In this document: piece after piece, positions 1 to 4,681 of the stretch
Numbering within the stretch: the stretch's first letter is position 1
Layout: the number at the start of each line of letters is the position of its first letter
Assembly: GCA_023150215.1 (NCBI GenBank)
Contig: JAKLLJ010000094.1
Span: forward strand, 1-10,685
Reading direction: 5' to 3'
Origin: Thauera sp.
Lineage (GTDB): Bacteria > Pseudomonadota > Gammaproteobacteria > Burkholderiales > Rhodocyclaceae
DNA: 10,685 nt
Translations under genes and position numbers: made by a program
The notes under the pieces: generated by a model
The model's input: only the letters and a program-made list of their open reading frames with translations
Database searches by the model: none
What the model was told of the DNA's origin: nothing

Positions 1-773
1 AGGAAATCGGCGTGCGCCTTTTCGAGCGCAACCAGCGCCGGGTCGCGCTTACCGCCGCCGGGGCGCGCTTTCTCGGCCACGTCCGCCACATCCTGGGCGG
101 GATCGATGAGGCGGTGGCGGACGCACGACGCGCGGCGGCAGGCGAGGTGGGTGAGTTGCGTGTCGGCTTCACGTCCTCGCTGCCCTTCACCGATCTGCTG
201 CCCGATGCGCTCCACGCCTACCGCAGCCGCTTCCCAGCGGTGCGGCTGCAGCTGCGCGAAATGTTCACCGCCGCGCAGTTCGCCGCCCTTGCGCGCGACG
301 AGCTCGACGTGGGCTTCGTGCGCCTGCAGGCGGGGCCGCCGCCGGCAGGCATCGTGCTGCGCGAGATCGCACGCAATCCGCTGCGCCTGGTGGTCAACGC
401 GGGGCATCGGCTGGCGAACGCCCCCCAGGTGTCGTTTGCGCAACTCGCCGACGAAGACTTCATCAGCTTTCCTGCCGACATCGGCACCGATCTGCCCGGA
501 GTGCTGCGCGCGCTGTGCAGGCAGGCGGGTTTCGAGCCACGTATCGTGCAGACGGCACGTGAGGCGACCACCCAGATCGGCCTGGTCGCCGCCGGCGTGG
601 GAGTGGCACTGTTGCCAGCGCCGCTTGAATCGGTGCGGATTGCGCGCGTGCGCTACCTTCCGCTCACCGAGCCGGAAGCGCAATTCCGCCTCGCGGTGGC
701 GACCGTCGAGGGAACGGGCGCGCCGGTGGTGGCCGGATTCCTGGCCGTGCTCGCGGCAATCGAGGCGCGTTAA
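1..773 (+). CDS. LysR-type transcriptional regulator, 5'-truncated by the window edge
   Basis: The reading frame is open from the first bases (first full codon at 3) to TAA at 771-773. The visible N-terminus, EIGVRLFERNQRRVALTAAG, is the end of the LysR winged helix-turn-helix; in this family that stretch lies about 45-65 residues in, so roughly 50 codons including the recognition helix are missing to the left. The rest is a complete periplasmic-binding-protein-like effector domain: the first subdomain opens with GELRVGFTSSLPF, and VAAGVGVALLP is the usual motif near its end. The LREMFTAAQFAALARDELDVGFVR stretch (split here as LREMFTAAQF and AALARDELDVGFVR) recalls the CatM/BenM/CbnR branch that regulates aromatic catabolism, but that is only resemblance. 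GTG at 12 is an internal codon, not the start. The gene converges on the CitE-like gene, and the two stops overlap. LysR genes usually regulate a divergent neighbour, so the likely target lies outside this window. Confidence 0.93.
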   Translation, partial: EIGVRLFERNQRRVALTAAGARFLGHVRHILGGIDEAVADARRAAAGEVGELRVGFTSSLPFTDLLPDALHAYRSRFPAVRLQLREMFTAAQFAALARDELDVGFVRLQAGPPPAGIVLREIARNPLRLVVNAGHRLANAPQVSFAQLADEDFISFPADIGTDLPGVLRALCRQAGFEPRIVQTAREATTQIGLVAAGVGVALLPAPLESVRIARVRYLPLTEPEAQFRLAVATVEGTGAPVVAGFLAVLAAIEAR

Positions 774-1765
774 GCGGCGGTGGCAAAAAAACGCTGTCGC
801 GTGTCGCCCGGCAACTCGACCCCGGTGTGGCGTGCGCGCTGCAGCAGTTCCCAGTAGTAGCGATAGGAGGCGCGGTCGTGCAGGCGGCCGTTGTGTCGGA
901 TCGGGCCCCAGGCCTTGTCCTGCGCGGCAACGAGGATCGCGCCCGCTTCCTCGACTTCGGAAAAGTCAGGCTGCATCGCAGCGATGATCGGCAGGATCTG
1001 GTTGGGATGAATGCTCCACATGCGCAAGTAGCCGAACTCGCGGCGAGCGCGCTCGGCGTCATGGCGGATCACCGCGACGTCCTGGAGTTCGGTGGTGACG
1101 TTGTGCGCGGGCACCACACCGTTGGCGAGCGCGGCGGAGGCGATGTCTGCCTTGGCGCGCACGATCAGGGGATGCTCGAACTGCCCGGGGCTCTTCATCG
1201 CGCTGCCGGGGATGGCGCCGTGATGAGCGGAAACGAAATCCATCAGGCCGAAGTCGAGCGACTCGACGCCGTCGAGCGCAGCGATCTCCCACGCGTCGCG
1301 CAACGCACCGTGGGTTTCGATCAGGACATGGACGGGGAGCGGGCGCACCAGTTTGCAGGCGGCCTCGACACGGCGCAGGGCGCTGATCTGTGCACCTGCA
1401 TCGGCAGCGCAACGCACCTTGGGGAGGGTAACGAAGGCCAGCCGCCTGCCGGCACCGCCGACCAGAATCTCGAGGTCGCGCTGCCAGTGCGGATGGGTGA
1501 TGTCGTGGATGCGCGCGCCGACCCGACCGAAATGGTTGTCCGCGCCATTGACCACCTCCACCACCACGCGTGCATGCTCGGCCTCGGCACCCGCCTGCGC
1601 GCCGTCCTCGCAGTCGCAGGTGATGTCGAACACCGGGCCGAGCTCCTGCTGCAGCTTGAGCGCCTTCTGCATCAGCTTTTCGGCGCCGGCGTAGTGGTCC
1701 ACGGCGGGCAGGGCGGGGAAGGGCTTTTCACCGGCGAACAGGACTTCGGCAGGATGAAGATGCAT
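770..1765 (-). CDS. CitE-like HpcH/HpaI aldolase family CoA-ester lyase
   Basis: This 331-residue protein belongs to the HpcH/HpaI aldolase / citrate lyase beta family (TIM barrel, Mg2+-dependent C-C lyases acting on CoA esters such as malyl-CoA or citramalyl-CoA). Visible signatures are the acidic DCEDGA motif at residues 51-56, Arg85 in VGARIHD, Glu150 in VLIET and Asp177 in DFGLMDF (the probable Mg2+ ligands by family analogy), and WSIHPNQI at 250-257. The ATG at 1765 is supported by a GAGGAA Shine-Dalgarno at 1777-1772, spaced 6 nt. No citD, citF, citX or citG is nearby, so the window gives no support for a true citrate lyase complex; malyl-CoA or citramalyl-CoA lyase or thioesterase chemistry is more plausible. 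It lies downstream of mdh on the same strand, but an intrinsic terminator stands between them. Family assignment is secure; the substrate is not known. Confidence 0.9.
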   Translation of the reverse strand: MHLHPAEVLFAGEKPFPALPAVDHYAGAEKLMQKALKLQQELGPVFDITCDCEDGAQAGAEAEHARVVVEVVNGADNHFGRVGARIHDITHPHWQRDLEILVGGAGRRLAFVTLPKVRCAADAGAQISALRRVEAACKLVRPLPVHVLIETHGALRDAWEIAALDGVESLDFGLMDFVSAHHGAIPGSAMKSPGQFEHPLIVRAKADIASAALANGVVPAHNVTTELQDVAVIRHDAERARREFGYLRMWSIHPNQILPIIAAMQPDFSEVEEAGAILVAAQDKAWGPIRHNGRLHDRASYRYYWELLQRARHTGVELPGDTRQRFFATAA

Positions 1766-1804
1766 GTCGGATTCCTCGAGGTGCGCCGCGCGAAGCGGGG
1801 CACG

Positions 1805-1837
1805 AAAAAAAAGCCACGGGATTTTACCCCGTGGCTT
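1805..1837 (-). terminator. Intrinsic terminator of mdh
   Basis: A perfect 10-bp inverted repeat (AAGCCACGGG at 1811-1820, CCCGTGGCTT at 1828-1837) encloses a 7-nt loop. Read on the minus strand, the hairpin runs straight into eight T residues (A8 at 1805-1812 on the plus strand, two of them shared with the stem). It begins 39 bp after the mdh stop codon and ends 28 bp before the Shine-Dalgarno of the CitE-like gene. On the plus strand there is no T-run after the stem, so it works in the mdh direction only. Confidence 0.92.
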
Positions 1838-1875
1838 GCAGTACCGCAGCAGCGCATGCCGCTACGGACGCTGCA

Positions 1876-2865
1876 TCACTTCAGCATGTCGGCAACCGCT
1901 GCGCGCTCGTCCTCGAGTTCCTTGAGCGTGATGTTGATCTTGCCGCGGGAATACTCGTCGATCTCCAGCCCCTGGATGATCTTGAACTGGCCGTCCTTGC
2001 ATTCGCACGGGAAGCCGAACACCACGCCTTCGGGGATGCCGTAGGAGCCGTCGGAGGGCACGCCCATGGTGACCCAGTCGCTCGAGCCGAGCACCCAGTC
2101 ATGCACGTGGTCGATGGCGGCGTTGGCGGCCGAGGCCGCCGACGAAAGGCCACGGGCCTCGATGATGGCGGCGCCGCGCTTGCCGACGGTGGGCAGGAAC
2201 ACGTCGTTGTTCCAGGCGTGGTCGTTGATCAGCGCCTTGACGCTGTCGCCGTTGGACTCGCAGAAGCGGTAGTCGGCGTACATCGAGGGCGAGTGGTTGC
2301 CCCACACGACCATCTTCTTCAGCGAGGACACTTCACGGCCCGACTTGGAAGCCAGTTGCGACAGCGCGCGGTTGTGATCCAGGCGCAGCATGCCATGGTA
2401 GTTGTTCGGGTTGGTGCGGCCGACCTTGATGGCAGCGGCGCGGGCGATGTAGGCGTTTGTGTTGCAGGGGTTGCCGACGACCAGCACGCGCACGTCTTCC
2501 TTGGCGTTCTCGGCGATGGCCTTGCCCTGCACGGTGAAGATCGCGCCGTTGGCGGTCAGCAGGTCGGCACGCTCCATGCCGGGGCCGCGCGGACGGGCAC
2601 CGACCAGCAGGCACACGTCGGCGTCCTTGAAGGCCACGTTCGGATCGTCGGTGGCGACCATGCCGGCGAGCAGCGGGAAGGCGCAGTCTTCCAGTTCCAT
2701 CATGACGCCCTTGACCGCCTTCTGCGCCTGCGGCAGATCGAGCAGTTGCAGGATGACGGGCTGGTCCTTGCCCAGCATTTCACCACTGGCGATGCGGAAC
2801 AGCAGGCTGTAGCCAATCTGGCCGGCGGCGCCGGTGACAGCAACGCGCATGGGGGCTTTGCTCAT
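1876..2865 (-). CDS. mdh: NAD-dependent malate dehydrogenase (type 2 family)
   Basis: This 329-residue protein catalyses reversible oxidation of malate to oxaloacetate with NAD+ in the cytoplasm, as part of the TCA cycle. Residues 10-18 (VTGAAGQIG) form the Rossmann dinucleotide loop and Asp43 is the acidic residue expected to hold the NAD ribose. The mobile substrate loop GARPRGPGMER carries Arg93 and Arg99, GNPCNTNA is at 131-138, LDHNR supplies the catalytic Asp163 and Arg166, and WGNHSPSM contains the catalytic His191. Length and motifs match the 'type 2' malate dehydrogenases shared with cytosolic and chloroplast enzymes. The ATG at 2865 is chosen over an in-frame ATG at 2934 because a GAGGGAG Shine-Dalgarno sits 7 nt upstream and homology begins at MSKAPMRVAVTGAAG. 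It is divergent from the GntR-type gene, transcribed from the promoter at 3044-3016, and ends in a strong terminator. Confidence 0.98.
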   Translation of the reverse strand: MSKAPMRVAVTGAAGQIGYSLLFRIASGEMLGKDQPVILQLLDLPQAQKAVKGVMMELEDCAFPLLAGMVATDDPNVAFKDADVCLLVGARPRGPGMERADLLTANGAIFTVQGKAIAENAKEDVRVLVVGNPCNTNAYIARAAAIKVGRTNPNNYHGMLRLDHNRALSQLASKSGREVSSLKKMVVWGNHSPSMYADYRFCESNGDSVKALINDHAWNNDVFLPTVGKRGAAIIEARGLSSAASAANAAIDHVHDWVLGSSDWVTMGVPSDGSYGIPEGVVFGFPCECKDGQFKIIQGLEIDEYSRGKINITLKELEDERAAVADMLK

Positions 2866-2872
2866 GTGTTTA

Positions 2873-2879
2873 CTCCCTC
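2873..2879 (-). promoter_or_regulatory. Shine-Dalgarno of mdh
   Basis: GAGGGAG on the minus strand lies 7 nt before ATG 2865. It decides between this start and the longer frame beginning at 2934, which has no such site and would add 23 residues without family resemblance. Confidence 0.85.
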
Positions 2880-3015
2880 GAGTGTGACGGTCGTTTAACG
2901 TGCTGAAAACCTGCCCGGCGCCTCGCCAGCGCATCGGCGCGGCACGCCGGCCGACATCGTCTGCGTCCGGCGGCGCTACGATCCCGCGTGCGCGGCGACC
3001 TGCCTGGGCGCCGGC

Positions 3016-3044
3016 ATACTACCGGCGCTGGCAAGCTCTGTCAA
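3016..3044 (-). promoter_or_regulatory. sigma70-type promoter of mdh
   Basis: On the minus strand a perfect -35 box TTGACA (3044-3039) is followed after exactly 17 nt by TAGTAT (3021-3016), which matches TATAAT at four of six positions including the key A2 and T6. Transcription would start near 3009, leaving a leader of about 145 nt before mdh. The -10 box is framed by a perfect 7-bp inverted repeat, GCGCCGG (3008-3014) and CCGGCGC (3022-3028). The palindromic operator candidate lies immediately upstream of the -35 box. Prediction from sequence only. Confidence 0.7.
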
Positions 3045-3049
3045 ACATC

Positions 3050-3087
3050 ATCTTATATCTTATATAAGATAGAAGACTAAAGATAGA
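3050..3087. promoter_or_regulatory. Palindromic operator candidate, probably for the GntR-type regulator
   Basis: In a GC-rich setting this short AT-rich stretch holds a perfect 16-bp palindrome, TATCTTATATAAGATA (3056-3071). Its half-site ATCTTAT occurs again directly upstream (3050-3056, then 3057-3063); ATAAGAT is at 3064-3070 and a degenerate TAAAGAT at 3078-3084. An 8-bp direct repeat AAGATAGA is at 3066-3073 and 3080-3087. The site lies about 50 bp before the GntR-type start codon and just upstream of the mdh -35 box (centre near -51 to -55). GntR proteins bind such palindromes as dimers and usually autoregulate; assigning this site to the neighbouring regulator is inference. Confidence 0.65.
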
Positions 3088-3118
3088 CGTTCGTGAAAAT
3101 TTATGCTCAAATGCGCGC

Positions 3119-3847
3119 ATGTCGCAGGAATCGCCCACCTTCAGCCCGCTCTACCGCCAGATCAAGGCCTTGATTCTTCAGGCCCTTGAGGCGGGTGAAT
3201 GGCGTCCTGGCCAAGCCATCCCGAGCGAGCAGGAACTCGCCGCGCGCTTCAATGTATCGCAAGGCACGGTGCGCAAGGCGATCGACGAGATGGCCGCTGA
3301 CAACCTGCTCGTCCGCAAGCAGGGCAAAGGCACCTTCGTCGCCTCCCACAACGACCCGCGCGCACTTTTCCGCTTCCTCCGGCTCGTCCCCGTCGATGGC
3401 GACCTCTCGCCGCCGCAGAGCGTGCCGCTCGATTGCTGGCGCGCCAAAGCCGGCCAGGAAGCATCGCGCATGCTTGCGATCGAACCCGGTGCACCCATCA
3501 TCATAGTCCGCCGCCTGTTGAAGTTTGCCAACAAGCCGGTGGTGATCGACGAAATCTATCTCCCGGGTGAAGTGTTTCAGGGCCTCAGTAGCGAAACGCT
3601 GCAAGGCTGGCATGGTTCGCTCTACAGCCTTTTCGAAAGCCGCTTCGGCGTACGCATGATCCGTGCCCAGGAGCGCATCCGCGCAGTCGCCGCCGATCGC
3701 GGCGCCGCCGACGCGCTCGGTGTTCGTGAAGGCACGCCTTTGCTTTCGGTCGAGCGGGTCACTTACACCTATGGCGACAAGCCGGTGGAATGGCGGCGCG
3801 GGCTGTATTCCACCGCCGAACATTTTTATCTGAATGAGTTGAATTAG
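3119..3847 (+). CDS. GntR-family (HutC subfamily) transcriptional regulator with UTRA domain
   Basis: This 242-residue DNA-binding regulator has an N-terminal GntR winged helix-turn-helix at about residues 10-75: PLYRQIKALI, IPSEQELAARFNVSQGTVRK (helix-turn-helix) and the wing LLVRKQGKGTFVA. A UTRA small-molecule domain spans about residues 95-238 and ends in PVEWRRGLYSTAEHFYLNEL, the usual UTRA closing strand and helix. ATG 3119 is the only possible start, since an in-frame stop lies at 3065-3067 with no start codon between. No Shine-Dalgarno is visible before it. The gene stands divergent from mdh and directly upstream of sdhCDAB, with a palindromic operator candidate in its 5' region, so it likely controls these TCA genes and itself. 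The ligand cannot be read from sequence; a TCA intermediate would be a reasonable guess. Confidence 0.93.
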   Translation: MSQESPTFSPLYRQIKALILQALEAGEWRPGQAIPSEQELAARFNVSQGTVRKAIDEMAADNLLVRKQGKGTFVASHNDPRALFRFLRLVPVDGDLSPPQSVPLDCWRAKAGQEASRMLAIEPGAPIIIVRRLLKFANKPVVIDEIYLPGEVFQGLSSETLQGWHGSLYSLFESRFGVRMIRAQERIRAVAADRGAADALGVREGTPLLSVERVTYTYGDKPVEWRRGLYSTAEHFYLNELN

Positions 3848-3862
3848 AGCTGCTGTCAGTGG

Positions 3863-3881
3863 GCCGCAGGCCGGGTGCGGC
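3863..3881. repeat. Inverted repeat upstream of the sdh -10 box
   Basis: GCCGCA (3863-3868) and TGCGGC (3876-3881) form a perfect 6-bp inverted repeat with a 7-nt spacer. It lies 15 bp after the GntR-type stop codon and ends 2 bp before TATAAT, so it occupies the place of a -35 box. It could be a protein-binding site or a weak end hairpin of the regulator transcript; no T-run follows that would make it a convincing terminator. Confidence 0.45.
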
Positions 3882-3883
3882 GC

Positions 3884-3889
3884 TATAAT
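3884..3889 (+). promoter_or_regulatory. -10 box of the sdhCDAB-sdhE promoter
   Basis: A perfect TATAAT is present 56 bp before sdhC; transcription would start near 3896. At spacings of 16-18 nt the upstream hexamers are GC-rich (for example GGGCCG) and do not resemble TTGACA, and there is no extended TG motif. The promoter is therefore likely dependent on an activator or otherwise regulated. The 8-bp palindrome ATAATTAT (3885-3892) overlaps the box. Confidence 0.65.
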
Positions 3890-3908
3890 TATGTCTTTTC
3901 CGGAGTCC

Positions 3909-3925
3909 GCGACGGGGGTCGTCGC
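3909..3925 (+). promoter_or_regulatory. Hairpin in the sdhC leader
   Basis: GCGACG (3909-3914) and CGTCGC (3920-3925) pair perfectly over a 5-nt loop. The hairpin would sit about 13 nt into the predicted transcript and ends 7 nt before the Shine-Dalgarno. It may protect the 5' end or modulate initiation; function is not known. Confidence 0.4.
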
Positions 3926-3932
3926 ACATGCA

Positions 3933-3940
3933 GAGGGGAG
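3933..3940 (+). promoter_or_regulatory. Shine-Dalgarno of sdhC
   Basis: GAGGGGAG lies 5 nt before ATG 3946. It supports this start over the in-frame ATG at 3928, which would place the ribosome site inside the coding region and add six residues not expected in SdhC. Confidence 0.8.
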
Positions 3941-3945
3941 TCTTC

Positions 3946-4335
3946 ATGTCAGAAGTCACAGTGCGCAAGCAACGGCCGAAGCATCTGGCCATCAATGAGA
4001 TCCGGTTGCCCTTGCCAGGCATCGTGTCGATTCTTCACCGGGTAAGCGGAGCGGGTTTATTCCTGCTGCTGCCCTTTCTGCTGTATCTGCTCGATCGAAG
4101 CCTGGGATCGCCGGAAACCTTCGAAACTTTTGCTGCAGTGGTCGACAACGGGTTCATCAAGCTGATCCTCTTCGGTCTGCTGTGGGCCTACCTGCATCAC
4201 TTCTGCGCGGGCATCCGCTTCCTGATGCTCGACATGCACAAGGGCGTGGATCTTGAGCCGGCCCGCAAGTCCTCCAAAATCGTTCTGGTCGTGAGCATCA
4301 CGCTCACCTTGATCATCGGGGTGGTCCTATGGTGA
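3946..4335 (+). CDS. sdhC: Succinate dehydrogenase cytochrome b556 subunit
   Basis: This 129-residue membrane anchor of complex II aligns along its length with E. coli SdhC: the QRPKHLAINEIRLPLPGIVSILHRVSG start, here seen as QRPKHL and then IVSILHRVSG, is typical. Ser28 and Arg32 correspond to the quinone-site Ser27 and Arg31 of E. coli. His85 in HHFCAGIR is in the place of the axial heme b ligand His84. Three membrane segments are visible at about 25-48, 68-90 and 104-128. The gene starts the sdh operon behind the TATAAT box. Its last codons overlap the start of sdhD by 7 bp, which implies translational coupling. The partner subunits SdhD, SdhA and SdhB follow in order. Confidence 0.96.
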   Translation: MSEVTVRKQRPKHLAINEIRLPLPGIVSILHRVSGAGLFLLLPFLLYLLDRSLGSPETFETFAAVVDNGFIKLILFGLLWAYLHHFCAGIRFLMLDMHKGVDLEPARKSSKIVLVVSITLTLIIGVVLW

Positions 4336-4679
4336 AACAGCGTATCGTCGTCGGCGCGCACTATGGTCTGAAGGATTGGATCGCACAGCGCGCCACCGCC
4401 GTCTATATGGCGGCTTACACGATCATCTTCGCGCTCTGTGCGTTCAGTCTGCGCGAACTCAACTACCAGGAGTGGTCGAGCCTGTTCTCGCACGGCCTGT
4501 TCCGCTTCCTCAGCTTCCTGTTCTTCCTGTCGCTGTTCTATCACGCCTGGATCGGCATCCGCGACATCTGGATGGACTACATCAAGCCGACCGGTGTGCG
4601 CCTGGCGCTGCACCTCGTCACTCTCTTCCTGCTCGTCGGCTATGCCGGCTGGGCGGCCCAGATCCTGTGGAGGCTCTAA
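4329..4679 (+). CDS. sdhD: Succinate dehydrogenase hydrophobic membrane anchor subunit
   Basis: This 116-residue second membrane subunit of complex II has close to the 115 residues of E. coli SdhD. It has three membrane helices at about 22-42, 54-76 and 88-113. The signature YHAWIGIRDIWMDYIKP places Asp83-Tyr84 where E. coli has Asp82-Tyr83; that tyrosine contacts ubiquinone. His72 matches the conserved His71. The N-terminus MVKQRIVVGAHYGLKDW is typical of betaproteobacterial SdhD. The ATG at 4329 overlaps the sdhC end; GTG 4332, one codon later, is a possible alternative. There is no separate Shine-Dalgarno, so initiation probably depends on ribosomes finishing sdhC. The sdhA start follows the stop by 2 bp. 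Confidence 0.95.
   Translation: MVKQRIVVGAHYGLKDWIAQRATAVYMAAYTIIFALCAFSLRELNYQEWSSLFSHGLFRFLSFLFFLSLFYHAWIGIRDIWMDYIKPTGVRLALHLVTLFLLVGYAGWAAQILWRL
4669..4673 (+). promoter_or_regulatory. Shine-Dalgarno of sdhA (supports a GTG start)
   Basis: GGAGG lies inside the last codons of sdhD, 8 nt before GTG 4682. It fixes the sdhA start, because the frame stays open far upstream (to 4376) without homology. Confidence 0.85.
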
Positions 4680-4681
4680 GC

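Noticed and set aside
827..2044. 405-codon plus-strand open frame
   Set aside because: Antisense to the CitE-like gene and the end of mdh. It has no family resemblance, and its long open frame is what GC-rich codon bias produces opposite real genes.
1831..2898. 355-codon plus-strand open frame
   Set aside because: Shadow of mdh on the opposite strand; composition is rich in Val, Gly, Ala and His repeats with no domain, while the minus strand is a clear malate dehydrogenase.
2866..2934. Longer mdh start at 2934
   Set aside because: The 23 extra residues are not family-like and the ribosome site sits before 2865.
2945..2972. CGCCGG/CCGGCG inverted repeat in the mdh leader as a riboswitch
   Set aside because: Only 6 bp with a 16-nt loop in very GC-rich DNA; no known riboswitch core is recognisable.
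3928..3945. Upstream in-frame ATG for sdhC at 3928
   Set aside because: It would overlap the strong Shine-Dalgarno used by ATG 3946 and has no site of its own.
4376..4681. N-terminal extension of the sdhA frame, suggesting a fusion
   Set aside because: The extension lies entirely over sdhD in another frame and has no resemblance to SdhA. GTG 4682 has a good GGAGG site and the expected N-terminus.
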